Shown here in pieces: positions 1 to 8,530 of a DNA stretch of 64,000 nt. Numbering within the stretch: the stretch's first letter is position 1; each line of letters starts with the position of its first letter. Position numbers and translations under genes: made by a program. The notes under the pieces were generated by a model. The model was not told where the DNA came from. It ran no database searches and worked only from the letters and a program-made list of their open reading frames with translations. Origin of the DNA: Antarctobacter sediminis (lineage in GTDB: Bacteria > Pseudomonadota > Alphaproteobacteria > Rhodobacterales > Rhodobacteraceae); NCBI RefSeq assembly GCF_019218285.1, contig NZ_JAHUZG010000001.1, forward strand, positions 1,520,967 through 1,584,966, in the 5' to 3' direction.

Positions 1-2
1 AG

Positions 3-188
3 CAGATCGCCCGTTGGGCCCGCTCGCGGGATGGCCGTGAAGTGCTGTCCTGCGCCGGGATTGACCCCAATGAGCGTGTCGTTTCCGGTCTGATGGAATT
101 TGTTGCCAAGGGTGTTCGGACCTCCGTCGCGCTGTCGCGCGAGGAAAGCGAACGCCGCCATGCCGCACAGCAGGCCGAAGCGGCCTGA
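3..188 (+). CDS. C-terminal fragment of an unrecognised protein
   Basis: An open frame enters from the left edge and ends at TGA 186-188, giving about 61 residues that end in an alanine-, glutamine- and glutamate-rich tail. The visible part is charged and probably helical and shows no motif I can assign. A good rho-independent terminator follows 25 bp later, which supports this being the real 3' end of a gene. The start lies outside the window, so the family cannot be named. Confidence 0.5.
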   Translation, partial: QIARWARSRDGREVLSCAGIDPNERVVSGLMEFVAKGVRTSVALSREESERRHAAQQAEAA

Positions 189-213
189 CCTGACAGAACG
201 ACAACTGTGATTG

Positions 214-241
214 AACGCGCCCCTTCGCGGGCGCGTTTTTT
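214..241 (+). terminator. Rho-independent terminator
   Basis: A 7-bp GC stem (CGCGCCC at 216-222, GGGCGCG at 229-235), extended by two A-T pairs, runs straight into a T tract at 236-241. It ends the rightward gene whose stop is at 188 and sits between two convergent genes. Confidence 0.85.
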
Positions 242-297
242 CATGGGCAAACGATGGGGTGCGGGGGACTGCTAAAACGCGCGCAGCGTCAGGGCCG

Positions 298-1587
298 TCA
301 ATCGAAATCCTGGCTCATCAGGACGCGATGAATCTCGCGCCGGACAAGTTTGCGGACATTACGGGTGATCCGTTCACCCAAGGCACCCTGCAACTCGCGC
401 CGGACAATATCAGACACCATGGCCTGCAAGGCCTCTTCGCTGAGCTCGGCCACCGCCGTCGGCTGTTCGGCCTCTGCAACGGGCAAGCGATCGGCTTCTG
501 CACTCTCGGGCGCTGGCGCGTGATCTTCCCAGTCAAGCGATTCAGCAGGGGCGACATGGCGCACAAATGCCGGCTTTGGCTCTGTTTCGGCGTCCGGGGC
601 GGCGTCAGGCTCTGGCGCAACGTCGGGGTCTTGAGCTGTCTCGGAATCCGGACCGATTTGCGGTTCAGGCGCGTCCAGCGGTTCAGATGCGAACTCGGGC
701 TCGGGCTCGGGCAGTTCTGCGTTGGGCAGCGCCTCGATCTCCTGCGCGACCATGTCCACTGCCGCAGCTTCCGCTGCTGCCGAAATCATCTCTTCCAGAC
801 CGCTGATCGGGTCGGCATCTTCGTCCGCTAGACCATCGGCCAAAACGGGTTCGTCTGCCTCCGGTGACGGCGACCAGTCTTCGGACTGCCGCTGAAGCAT
901 CTGCTCCAGCGTGGCAATCTTTTGTTCCAGCGAGTCGTCCAAGGCCTCGGCCTCGGGCAAAAGATCCAAAGGCTCGCCGTCTTCGGCCCAATCGTCATAA
1001 TCAGCGGCCAAACCGGGTTGAGGTGCTGTCGCCTCGGCCGGATCGAGGATGTCGTTCAGACTGTCCCGCAATGCGGCAATCTGTTCGGCCTCGGCCAAAT
1101 CCTCTGGCGTTGGATCCTCTGGCAGGGCCTCCGAGACCTCAGAAGCGCGATCCGCAAGAAACGCCTCCGCGTCCGCGACCTCAGCGGATAGAGGAGCGGC
1201 GGGGTCTTCCATCGCGTCCAAAGCGGTTTCCGGGCCTTCGGCATGGTCCGGATCGTGGCCCTCGGCGATTTGCGTCTGTGGCCAATCATTAACCTCAGGC
1301 GCATAGACCGCGGGTGCCGTATCCGCGCCCAGCACCAGCGCGTCTTCTACTGGCCCCGCTTCTTCCGGGATCTCTCTGCCGTGCAGGGGCAGAACCGTGG
1401 CCGGTTCGTCAGTATGGGGCGGAACAGCGCTTTCATCGACCTCGGGAACGCGCAACGCGGGCGACAGGACAAGGCGGTCCGGCGCAGCCGCAGTCGATTC
1501 CGATCTTGGTCGCCCTTCCTCGGACACCAAGCGGCGGATCGAGGACAGCACATCCTCTATTTCGACGTTCGTTACGGGATCTGACAT
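298..1587 (-). CDS. PopZ/DUF2497-like acidic scaffold protein
   Basis: This protein of about 429 residues has a short conserved N-terminal helix (EIEDVLSSIRRLVSEE, residues about 9-24). A long acidic, proline- and alanine-rich stretch without predicted fold follows, then a basic, helical C-terminus of about 45 residues. The architecture is that of PopZ-type polar organising proteins of alphaproteobacteria: an N-terminal partner-binding helix, a disordered acidic linker and a C-terminal oligomerisation region. The C-terminus differs from Caulobacter PopZ, so the assignment is by layout. I chose ATG 1587 because MSDP is a natural start; a GTG 12 bases upstream has an equally good GAGG. TolC lies immediately upstream on the same strand. 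Confidence 0.6.
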   Translation of the reverse strand: MSDPVTNVEIEDVLSSIRRLVSEEGRPRSESTAAAPDRLVLSPALRVPEVDESAVPPHTDEPATVLPLHGREIPEEAGPVEDALVLGADTAPAVYAPEVNDWPQTQIAEGHDPDHAEGPETALDAMEDPAAPLSAEVADAEAFLADRASEVSEALPEDPTPEDLAEAEQIAALRDSLNDILDPAEATAPQPGLAADYDDWAEDGEPLDLLPEAEALDDSLEQKIATLEQMLQRQSEDWSPSPEADEPVLADGLADEDADPISGLEEMISAAAEAAAVDMVAQEIEALPNAELPEPEPEFASEPLDAPEPQIGPDSETAQDPDVAPEPDAAPDAETEPKPAFVRHVAPAESLDWEDHAPAPESAEADRLPVAEAEQPTAVAELSEEALQAMVSDIVRRELQGALGERITRNVRKLVRREIHRVLMSQDFD

Positions 1588-1660
1588 TGTTCCTGCCACT
1601 CTTGCCTCGGGTCAGAGTGTACCCGCAAAGCGGGGCCCCGCACAACAGACGCAGAAAAAA

Positions 1661-3088
1661 CTACTCTTTTCCCAGCGCCTTCAGAACACGGTCCAACTCG
1701 GCCCCTTGCTTGGAGCGCTTCATCGGGGCGGTCTTGACCAGATTGTAATAGGCCGCCGGATCGAAGGACGGCACGTCAAGGTGCAGCGCCTCGGCCGTCA
1801 GCAAGCCCAGAGAGGACAGGACCTGATAGGCGGCGATTGCCTCATCCACCTGCGCCCCGACAAGGCTGGCCCGCGCGTCCAGCAGTTCCTGTTCCGCGTC
1901 CAACACTTCCAGCGTGGTACGCGCGCCCAGCTTGGCCTCTTCGCGCACGCCCTGGAAAGCCACTGTCGCGGCGCGGACCTGCTGTTCGAACGAGGTGCGG
2001 TTGGCGCGGGCGACGCGCAGGTTGGCGTAGGCCTGACCGACGTTCTGTTCGATCTGGGTCAGTACGACATGCAGTTGACCCCGGCTGGCGTCACGGTTCG
2101 CCATGGCCTGACGCAGGGACGAATCGAGCGCCCCGCCCGAATAGATCGGGCCGCTGGCGCCAAGGGTCACACTCCCCCCGCGAGAGAAGGTGCGGTCGTC
2201 AAAGCTCTCGGTGACGCCATAGCTGCCTTCAAGGCTGACCACGGGCTTCTTGGCCCCTTTGGCGATCAGGATCGCCAATTCGGTCGCGGTGACCACATGC
2301 TGCTGGGCAATCAGTTCCGGGTGCTGGCGCAGAGCCTGCTTCTTGGCCTCTGCGACGCTCGCCGGCAGTTTGGGCAGGGCACGGGGGTTCACAAGATTGC
2401 GGGGTTTGTCACCCACCGCTGCAAGGTATTCCTCACCGGCCACCAGCAGATCCCCCTGCGCGGCGGCCAGCGCGGCGCGGGCCTGCGCTAGGCGCGCCTC
2501 GGCCAGAGCCACATCGGTGCGTGTCACCTCACCCACTTCAAAGCGGTCACGTGCCGCGCGAAGCTCCTGCTGGATGACGCGCACGTTGTTCTGCCGCAGG
2601 TTCACGGTTTCGCCAAAGCGGCGGATGTTCATAAAGGCCGCAGCCGCCCGCAACAGAACCTGCTGCTCGACAGCCACCAGCTGCGCCCGCGTTGCCAGCA
2701 CCTGTTCCTTGGCGGCATCAAGACCCAGCTTGTTGCGGCCACCGGCATAAAGCGTGATCGATGCGATCAGGTTGAAGCTGGCAGTGTTGGAAAAGCTGCC
2801 GCTTTCGACAAAAGCCCCCGTGGTGGCGCTAAAGCGACCGCTGTATCCATACTCACGCTTGATGTTGCCCGCCCAGCTCAGCACCGGGCGAAGTTCGGCC
2901 AGCGCTTGGGCCACGTCCTCATCCGCGGCGCGCAAGGTGGCCCGGTTCTGCTCCAGCAAACCGCTGTTCAGATAGGCCTTGGTCATCGCATCGGCCAGGG
3001 TTTCCGCCCAGGACGGTGCAGCCATTGCCACCATCAGGGCGACGCCGGTCGCCCCCCGAATACATGTCTTGCGAATTCTGCCCAGCAC
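1661..3088 (-). CDS. tolC: TolC family outer membrane efflux protein
   Basis: A protein of about 475 residues with a signal peptide (basic start, hydrophobic core, cleavage after APSWA near residue 28) followed by the two long helical repeats of the TolC/outer membrane factor family. Characteristic pieces are LGLDAAKEQV near residue 120, GEVTRTDVALAEARLAQARAA in the first repeat and the repeat copy GARTTLEVLDAEQELLDAR near residue 390. TolC proteins form trimeric channels for type I secretion and drug efflux. The frame opens at TTG 3100, but GTG 3088 has a properly spaced GGGGA, so I use that start. No inner membrane or adaptor subunit is adjacent. Confidence 0.85.
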   Translation of the reverse strand: MLGRIRKTCIRGATGVALMVAMAAPSWAETLADAMTKAYLNSGLLEQNRATLRAADEDVAQALAELRPVLSWAGNIKREYGYSGRFSATTGAFVESGSFSNTASFNLIASITLYAGGRNKLGLDAAKEQVLATRAQLVAVEQQVLLRAAAAFMNIRRFGETVNLRQNNVRVIQQELRAARDRFEVGEVTRTDVALAEARLAQARAALAAAQGDLLVAGEEYLAAVGDKPRNLVNPRALPKLPASVAEAKKQALRQHPELIAQQHVVTATELAILIAKGAKKPVVSLEGSYGVTESFDDRTFSRGGSVTLGASGPIYSGGALDSSLRQAMANRDASRGQLHVVLTQIEQNVGQAYANLRVARANRTSFEQQVRAATVAFQGVREEAKLGARTTLEVLDAEQELLDARASLVGAQVDEAIAAYQVLSSLGLLTAEALHLDVPSFDPAAYYNLVKTAPMKRSKQGAELDRVLKALGKE

Positions 3089-3139
3089 CGCTGTCCCCAA
3101 TGTCCTGTCCGCGCGCGGCCTGCCCTGCCCCTGTTATCC

Positions 3140-3793
3140 TCAGAGGGCGAATTCAGCCGCTTTCTCGAAACCCTGCATGATCGGCGCTGTTCCGTTAAAG
3201 GCAAAGCGCCAGTTGATCTGTCCGTCCAATTTATGGCCGATGCGCACCGTTCCAAGGGCACCTTCCATGAAGATGACCGCGATACGGCCACCTTCTTTCA
3301 ACTGCGCCACGATCCCCTGGGGCAGAACTTCGACACCGCCTTCGATCAGGATCGCATCATAGGGACCATGTTCCTCGGCACCCTGCGTCAGCGCACCGGT
3401 GTGCAGGACAACATTGTCCGCATGATGTTCCGTCAGCAGGGCCTGCGCCTCGTCGGCAAGGCTCTCTGCCTCTTCGACCGCGACCACCGCCTCGGCGATC
3501 CGCGCAACAACGGCTGAGGAATACCCATAGCCCGCGCCGATATCCAGCACGAGGTCGCTGTTGGTCAGGTTCAGCGCATCGAGGATCTTGGCAAACACCC
3601 GCGGGTCCAGCAGCACCCTGCCCTCTCCAAGGTCCACATGCTCGCTGGCATAGGCAGCCTCAATCCGGTCACGGGGCACAAATGCCTCGCGCGGGACGCT
3701 GAGCATGGCGTCGATGATCGGGAATTCCGTAACGTCGGACGGGCGAACCTGAGTGTCGACCATCATGCGGCGGCGGGTGGCGAAGTCTGTCAT
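3140..3793 (-). CDS. pcm: Protein-L-isoaspartate O-methyltransferase
   Basis: A 217-residue SAM-dependent methyltransferase of the Pcm family, which methylates isoaspartyl residues in damaged proteins. Motif I (VLDIGAGYGYSSAV) is near residue 80 and is followed by the post-motif acidic strand (VVAVEEAESL). The start MTDFATRRRMMVDTQVRPSD and the substrate-region PREAFVP are typical of the shorter alphaproteobacterial Pcm-like proteins found next to TolC. It is transcribed towards tolC with a gap of about 50 bp, so the two may be cotranscribed. Activity on isoaspartate is inferred from the family; some members of this branch are called only Pcm-like. Confidence 0.85.
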   Translation of the reverse strand: MTDFATRRRMMVDTQVRPSDVTEFPIIDAMLSVPREAFVPRDRIEAAYASEHVDLGEGRVLLDPRVFAKILDALNLTNSDLVLDIGAGYGYSSAVVARIAEAVVAVEEAESLADEAQALLTEHHADNVVLHTGALTQGAEEHGPYDAILIEGGVEVLPQGIVAQLKEGGRIAVIFMEGALGTVRIGHKLDGQINWRFAFNGTAPIMQGFEKAAEFAL

Positions 3794-3963
3794 GTACTAA
3801 ACTCTTTCGTTCAGAACCTGTTGTAGCTTGTGCCACAACTGCTGTGAAGCAGCAATGACCCAAGGGACCAAACTTTGAGAATGTGACCCAGTGACCCGTG
3901 GAATCTTTTGCAAGATACCCGCTTGACGCCCCCCGCCGTTCCGCCTAATCAGGCCTCCACTCT

Positions 3964-4037
3964 GGCGAGTTGGCGGAGTGGTGACGCAGCGGATTGCAAA
4001 TCCGTGTACACCGGTTCGATTCCGGTACTCGCCTCCA
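3964..4037 (+). tRNA. tRNA-Cys (GCA)
   Basis: A full cloverleaf of 74 nt with encoded CCA. The acceptor pairs GGCGAGT with ACTCGCC, the discriminator is U as usual for tRNA-Cys, and the anticodon loop TTGCAAA gives GCA. The anticodon stem closes with one G-U pair. The T arm carries the standard GGTTCGATTCC element. Confidence 0.97.
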
Positions 4038-4256
4038 ATATCCCACTTACTTTTGCGCGTCACCCCATGCCGTTGGACAACGGCCTGCGTTGGGCCTCTT
4101 TCGCGGCTCGGGGATACCCTTTCTTTCAGTGTGGGCAGCACTCTGGACCTCACCAGGTCCCAACTGAGCCCCAGTTCACATCCCCACGCGGAAAACCGCG
4201 CCGGAGGTCAGTCCTTGCGCAGGGCAAAACCCAACTGACAATGTAAAGCTTGGAGA

Positions 4257-4333
4257 TGGTACCGCCTCCCCGGCTCGAACGGGGGACCTCTTGATCCACA
4301 ATCAAGCGCTCTAACCTACTGAGCTAAGGCGGC
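4257..4333 (-). tRNA. tRNA-His (GTG) without G-1
   Basis: A cloverleaf of 77 nt with encoded CCA. The anticodon stem CTTGA/TCAAG encloses loop TTGTGGA, so the anticodon is GTG (His). The acceptor stem pairs GCCGCCT with AGGCGGT, giving a G1-U72 wobble, and the discriminator is A73. The base before G1 is T, so the usual genome-encoded G-1 of bacterial tRNA-His is absent. This combination is known from one clade of alphaproteobacteria, which fits the taxonomic placement. Confidence 0.95.
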
Positions 4334-4446
4334 ACTCCGACGGCTGCGGGACGTCGCCGCCCCGAACCGTGCGGCTTCCTAGCAGCACGCCCCGGACAGC
4401 GCAAGCCCTCTGTCGCGCAGAAAATGACAGTTCTGCGACTTCTCTT

Positions 4447-5646
4447 TCAGCCCAGCTTGAGGATCAGCGCCATGGCGGAATCGCCAGCCGCACAGCCGTG
4501 AAAAAGACCGTATCCACCGCCGCGCAACTCTAGCTCTTCGATCATTTCGATGATGGCACGCAGGCCTGTCGGCCCCTGTGGATGGCCCCAGATCAGCGAA
4601 CTGCCAAAGTTGTTCATCCTGCGCCAATCGATTCCAAAGGCGCGGGCAAAAGCGATGTCATTGACAGCAAACGGGTTGTGCGACTTGATAACATCCATGT
4701 CCCCGATCGCCAGATCCGCGCGCTCCAGTGCCCGCCGAGCGGCGTCGATGGGGGCGGCCGGCATATGCGCCCTATCCTCGCGCGACTGGCCAAAGGCCAG
4801 AAGCTGCACCAATGGCGCATCTTTTCGTGTGGCCATGTCGCGCGCCCTGTCCGGCTCCGCCACCATGACCAGCCCAGCATTGCCGTCCGCCGGATGGGTC
4901 TGGGCGGCAAAGGTTACGCTGCCGCCTTCGCGCACCGGTCTCAGCGCGGCCATCTTGTTTGGTGAGGCCGGGTATACCCCGCAATCGCCGCTGATCGTCT
5001 TGACCGTCTTGCGAAACCGGGCGTCGGGAACAGCAAAAGCCGCCGCCATGTAACGTTTCTGAAATGCCCGGTCGTCTTTCAGCGCATCCTCGTACTGGGC
5101 CTGCCGATGCAGGGTCAGTTCATGCTGTTCCGCCGTGTCGATCCCCACACGGCACGCCACGTTGTCGGCGGTATCGACCATGGCACATCGGGCGAAGGGG
5201 TCCTTGTTGAAACTCTCCAGAACGATATCTTCGCTCTGGCCCGTGCCACCCGGAGCGCCGGGCGCAGGGTAATAGACATGCGGGCTGTTCGAAGTCCGAT
5301 CCCCCGAGACCAACAGCGCAGAGCGGGCAGCGCCAATGGCGAACTCCCCCGCTGCGGTCGCCAAGAGCCTTGCCCCGGTCGCACAGGCCTGATTGACGGT
5401 CGGCCCGGTCAACCGTTCCGCACCGATCATCCCGGTAAACCACGGCAGACCGTAGAAACTGCGATACTGTGGCACCGTCAGCCCATAGGCCGCGAAATCA
5501 AACGCCTCGACGGGCAAGTCTCGCTCCGCCAGCGCCGCCCGCGTAACATGTGCGGCAAATTCCATCGCGTGCAGATCGGCGAACTCTCCCTGCCAACGGG
5601 CAAAGGGCGTGCTCCAATAGGCCCCGTAAGGGATGTAGGCGTGCAT
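4447..5646 (-). CDS. Thiolase family protein of the box operon
   Basis: A 399-residue thiolase-fold protein. The nucleophilic cysteine sits in NQACATGAR (about residue 88), a GHPQGPTG histidine motif is near residue 350, and the second active-site cysteine is in GCAAGDSAMA near residue 385, so the catalytic set looks complete. It is the last gene of the boxC-to-thiolase operon, where beta-ketoadipyl-CoA thiolysis is the expected step. The sequence is closer to SCP2-type acetyl-CoA acetyltransferases than to PcaF, so the substrate is uncertain. ATG 5646 has a GGAG six bases upstream; the in-frame ATG at 5658 has no ribosome binding site. Confidence 0.75.
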   Translation of the reverse strand: MHAYIPYGAYWSTPFARWQGEFADLHAMEFAAHVTRAALAERDLPVEAFDFAAYGLTVPQYRSFYGLPWFTGMIGAERLTGPTVNQACATGARLLATAAGEFAIGAARSALLVSGDRTSNSPHVYYPAPGAPGGTGQSEDIVLESFNKDPFARCAMVDTADNVACRVGIDTAEQHELTLHRQAQYEDALKDDRAFQKRYMAAAFAVPDARFRKTVKTISGDCGVYPASPNKMAALRPVREGGSVTFAAQTHPADGNAGLVMVAEPDRARDMATRKDAPLVQLLAFGQSREDRAHMPAAPIDAARRALERADLAIGDMDVIKSHNPFAVNDIAFARAFGIDWRRMNNFGSSLIWGHPQGPTGLRAIIEMIEELELRGGGYGLFHGCAAGDSAMALILKLG

Positions 5647-5686
5647 GGCGGTCTCCATTCAGGCGGTCAAAAAAGGGCCAAGGCAG

Positions 5687-6595
5687 TCAGGCACCCTGCC
5701 CCCGAAACGGTGCCAGCGCGGAAATCAGGCCGCACAGGTCGGACAGCGATTGGTCCGGTGAACGGTGGCTGGTGTCGAGGTGATGCTCTGCGCGGCGATA
5801 GCTGTCTTCGCGTGTCCTCAGGATCTCGCGCAATTGCAGCATGGCGCGCGGGTTCCCCGCCATCGGTCGGGTGTCGCCCTGAGAGCGCACGCGATCCATA
5901 TGCTCCGCGGCGCTGGCCTTGATCCAGATCGTATGGAAACCGGACAGGATGCGGTCAAAACTGCCCTGCTCCTCGACGATGCCGCCACTTGCGGCCAAAA
6001 CGATCCGGTCTTGCGTCGACAGGAGGGACTCCAGCGCCTCGGCCTCGATCTGGCGATACCCCTCCTGCCCGTAAAGCGCGATGATCTCGGCCACGGGCAT
6101 CCCGGCGCTTTTCTCGATTTCAGCGTTCATCTCGACAAAAGGCAGGTCGAACGCCTTTGCGATCCCGGCGCCAAGGGTGGATTTCCCCGCTCCGCGCAGA
6201 CCCACAAGACAGATGCGCCGTGCCTTTTGCACCCGCAGGCGATCCGGATCCAACACCTGCATGGTTCGGGCACGGGTCGCCCCGCAGGCGCTGCGGTACA
6301 GGGCGGCCACATGGGCCACCTCTTCGGCCAGCGGATCATCATCGGCCAGCAGATCCGGCAAGGAACGGCCCAGCGCGCCGGACACCCGCTTTAGCAACCC
6401 GATGGAGATATTGCCGTCACCGCCTTCCAGTTTGGCAAGATAGCGGGAGGACACGCCCGACAGATCGGCCAGATCCTTGCGCGTCAACCCGGCGCTTTTC
6501 CGTGCTGCGCGCACGCGGTCCCCAACCCGCCGATACAGCGTCGACAGATCGTCCGGCCCGCCCTTGGCCCCGGCTTGCGTCGCCACCTGTGCCAT
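5687..6595 (-). CDS. boxR: BoxR/BzdR-type regulator (HTH plus shikimate kinase-like domain)
   Basis: A 302-residue fusion. Residues about 20-80 form an XRE-type helix-turn-helix (LTRKDLADLSGVSSRYLAKLE). After a linker, a shikimate kinase-like domain begins near residue 126 with P-loop GLRGAGKST (132-140). BzdR and BoxR have this architecture; the kinase-like domain binds benzoyl-CoA and releases a repressor from TGCA-containing operators. The gene sits within the box operon, between the thioesterase and thiolase, 15 bp after the thioesterase, so it would regulate its own operon. Benzoyl-CoA as ligand is inferred from the family. Confidence 0.93.
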   Translation of the reverse strand: MAQVATQAGAKGGPDDLSTLYRRVGDRVRAARKSAGLTRKDLADLSGVSSRYLAKLEGGDGNISIGLLKRVSGALGRSLPDLLADDDPLAEEVAHVAALYRSACGATRARTMQVLDPDRLRVQKARRICLVGLRGAGKSTLGAGIAKAFDLPFVEMNAEIEKSAGMPVAEIIALYGQEGYRQIEAEALESLLSTQDRIVLAASGGIVEEQGSFDRILSGFHTIWIKASAAEHMDRVRSQGDTRPMAGNPRAMLQLREILRTREDSYRRAEHHLDTSHRSPDQSLSDLCGLISALAPFRGQGA

Positions 6596-6610
6596 GGCCC
6601 CGGTTCCGGC

Positions 6611-7063
6611 CTAACCCGCCTGCGACGGACCGCCGTCCGGCAGGCAGCTTTCGACGACCACCCGGATGTCATCCGGCGGGGTCCGCTTTTTGAACGCCGT
6701 GGCATCGGTAAACACACTGACCGACCGCGACGAAAAACACAGCCGCCCGTCCTGCTCTCCATCCACCCGGAAGGTGATCGAGGTTTCCCCCAAACGCACC
6801 GGCCAAACGTAGCAAATCAGCTCGTGGCGCGGAGTGATCGGCGCGCGGAAATCCATCTCCAGCCGGACAAAGGGCGTGCCGACGTTGCGATCCAGTTCCA
6901 TCTGGAACCAGCCGTCCCCGTCCAGATGAGCCTCCCACCAGCCGTTGATCGCATCCAGCGCGAACCACGGGATGCGCGCGGTATATACGATCTTTGCGGG
7001 GTCACAGTCCCCCCATGTCACGCGGATGCCGTGGCGGTGGGTCTTTTCGGGGCGCGGCTCCAT
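6611..7063 (-). CDS. Acyl-CoA thioesterase, 4-hydroxybenzoyl-CoA thioesterase family
   Basis: A 150-residue hot-dog fold protein. The signature near residue 17, WGDCDPAKIVYTARIPWF, carries the catalytic aspartate of the 4-hydroxybenzoyl-CoA thioesterase family (WGDxDPAxIV). Related thioesterases occur in many box clusters and are thought to release CoA from dead-end aromatic CoA esters. It starts one base after the boxA stop, so it is almost certainly translated from the same mRNA, and boxR follows 15 bp later. Substrate preference cannot be read from the sequence. Confidence 0.88.
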   Translation of the reverse strand: MEPRPEKTHRHGIRVTWGDCDPAKIVYTARIPWFALDAINGWWEAHLDGDGWFQMELDRNVGTPFVRLEMDFRAPITPRHELICYVWPVRLGETSITFRVDGEQDGRLCFSSRSVSVFTDATAFKKRTPPDDIRVVVESCLPDGGPSQAG

Positions 7064-7064
7064 C

Positions 7065-8258
7065 TCAGTAGGTCTCCACGTGATAGCGGCCTTCTTCGCG
7101 CAACATGTCGCGCAGGTTGGTCCACTGCTGGCCGATGCTTTCCGCGATATTGGTAAAGGCCAGTTCCACGCCCTCCTCCATCTCTTTCAGCCCGCAGATG
7201 TAGATATGCGTGTTGGGGTCTTGCAGCATGTCGGCCACGATATCCTCTTCGGTCCGCATGCGGTCCTGCACGTATTCCTTGTCCTGCCCGGGCATCCGGC
7301 TGAACACCAGATGCTTTTGCAGAAGGCTGGAAGGCACCTTGTTCAACGGGCCAAAGTACGGCAGCGAATCCGGCGTGCGTGCGCCGAAAAACATCACCAT
7401 GCCGCCAGATTTTTTTCCGACCGTGCGCTGCCGTGCCATGGTAAAGGCCCGCATCGGGGCCGAACCGGTCCCGGTACAGATCATCAAAAGCCGCGCATCG
7501 GGGTCGTTGGGCATCAGGAAGGTCGCGCCGAATGGCCCGGTCACCTGCACCTTGTCGCCGGTCTTGAGATCGCAGACATAGTTGGAACAGACCCCGTTTT
7601 CCTCGCGCTTCACCGTCAGCGAGACGTTGTGATAGCCGGGGCGCTCGCCGTCACGGGGGCTGGACACCGAATAAAGCCGCGGCAGATGCGCCTGACCCTC
7701 GGCATCCGTTCCGGGTGCGATGATGCCCAGCGACTGCCCTTCCAGCACCGGAAACGGCTTACCCTGGAAATCAAGAATGATGTGGCGCACGTCCGTGTCG
7801 GAACCTTCGGCCGTCAGGCGATAGTTGCCCTGCACCACCGCCTCGACCGGATTGCCGAGATTATAAAGGTTGACCGCAGGTTTGGCGGCACTGGTCGGGG
7901 CCGTGGCTTTGCCGCCGGCACCCTTGTGCGCTTCGGCCAACAGGGCGGCCACAGGATCCTCGCCGCCCTCGACGCCTGCATCTGCGCTTTCGGCCACCGG
8001 AACTTCGCCCTGCTCGGGCAGTTCGGTCCATTCGAATTGCTCTTCCATCGAATAGGGCGTTTCCACCACGCGCCATTCGTCGATCGACCCTGTCGGACAG
8101 ACCGGGATGCAGTCCATGCAAAAGTTGCAGGTCTCGGCGTTCACCACGACGTTGTTGTCGTCATGTTCGATGGCACCCACCGGGCAGGTCATCTCGCACG
8201 TATAACAACGGATGCAGATTTCCGGGTCGATCAGGTGCTGTTTCAACGGCTTGTTCAT
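7065..8258 (-). CDS. boxA: Benzoyl-CoA 2,3-epoxidase reductase subunit BoxA
   Basis: A 397-residue iron-sulfur flavoprotein that passes electrons from NADPH to the BoxB oxygenase. Two ferredoxin-type 4Fe-4S motifs lie at the N-terminus (CIRCYTCEMTCP near 15-26, CNFCMDCIPVCP near 44-55). A variable alanine/glutamate linker follows, then a ferredoxin-NADP reductase module with an RLYSVSSPRDG flavin site near residue 195 and a CTGTGSAPMRAF nucleotide site near residue 260. Order and length match BoxA. The start overlaps the stop of a 55-residue cysteine-rich ORF by ATGA, implying translational coupling. Confidence 0.95.
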   Translation of the reverse strand: MNKPLKQHLIDPEICIRCYTCEMTCPVGAIEHDDNNVVVNAETCNFCMDCIPVCPTGSIDEWRVVETPYSMEEQFEWTELPEQGEVPVAESADAGVEGGEDPVAALLAEAHKGAGGKATAPTSAAKPAVNLYNLGNPVEAVVQGNYRLTAEGSDTDVRHIILDFQGKPFPVLEGQSLGIIAPGTDAEGQAHLPRLYSVSSPRDGERPGYHNVSLTVKREENGVCSNYVCDLKTGDKVQVTGPFGATFLMPNDPDARLLMICTGTGSAPMRAFTMARQRTVGKKSGGMVMFFGARTPDSLPYFGPLNKVPSSLLQKHLVFSRMPGQDKEYVQDRMRTEEDIVADMLQDPNTHIYICGLKEMEEGVELAFTNIAESIGQQWTNLRDMLREEGRYHVETY

Positions 8259-8422
8259 CGTGTGTCCCGGTGCAGAACCGCCTCCGGCACAGCGATAGCG
8301 TCAATCAGCGCCCGGCACAGGCCGCGACAATCTTCGCAGCCGATGCAACAGCCGATCTCTCCCAGTTCCTTGGCAACCTCGGTGACGCGCGGAGCATGGC
8401 CAGCGTTCCGTTTGGTAATCAT
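8255..8422 (-). CDS. 55-residue four-cysteine (ferredoxin-motif) protein between boxB and boxA
   Basis: This small ORF starts at ATG 8422 behind a strong GGAGGAGG at good spacing and ends in TGA overlapping the boxA start (ATGA). The product begins MITKRNAGHAPRV and contains GCCIGCEDCRGLC (residues about 24-36). Its spacing C-x2-C-x2-C-x3-C is that of a 4Fe-4S ferredoxin binding motif, with one extra adjacent cysteine. The position, start signal and coupling argue strongly that it is translated. Function is unknown. It could be a single-cluster electron carrier between BoxA and BoxB, an assembly factor, or a metal sensor. I know of no described member of this family. Confidence 0.75.
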   Translation of the reverse strand: MITKRNAGHAPRVTEVAKELGEIGCCIGCEDCRGLCRALIDAIAVPEAVLHRDTR

Positions 8423-8530
8423 CGCGTTTCCTCCTCCTGCTGGTCGGCGTGGCGCGGATCTGACGCCCGCGCCCTCCCTTGTTTCGGGACACGGGCGACC
8501 CTGTCATCCGGGCCGCCCGAGCCGCATGGC

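Noticed and set aside
211..831. Rightward 206-codon open frame opposite the PopZ-like gene
   Set aside because: It overlaps the terminator and lies antisense to an acidic, well-patterned coding sequence. Its product is an arginine- and cysteine-rich shadow translation with no motif.
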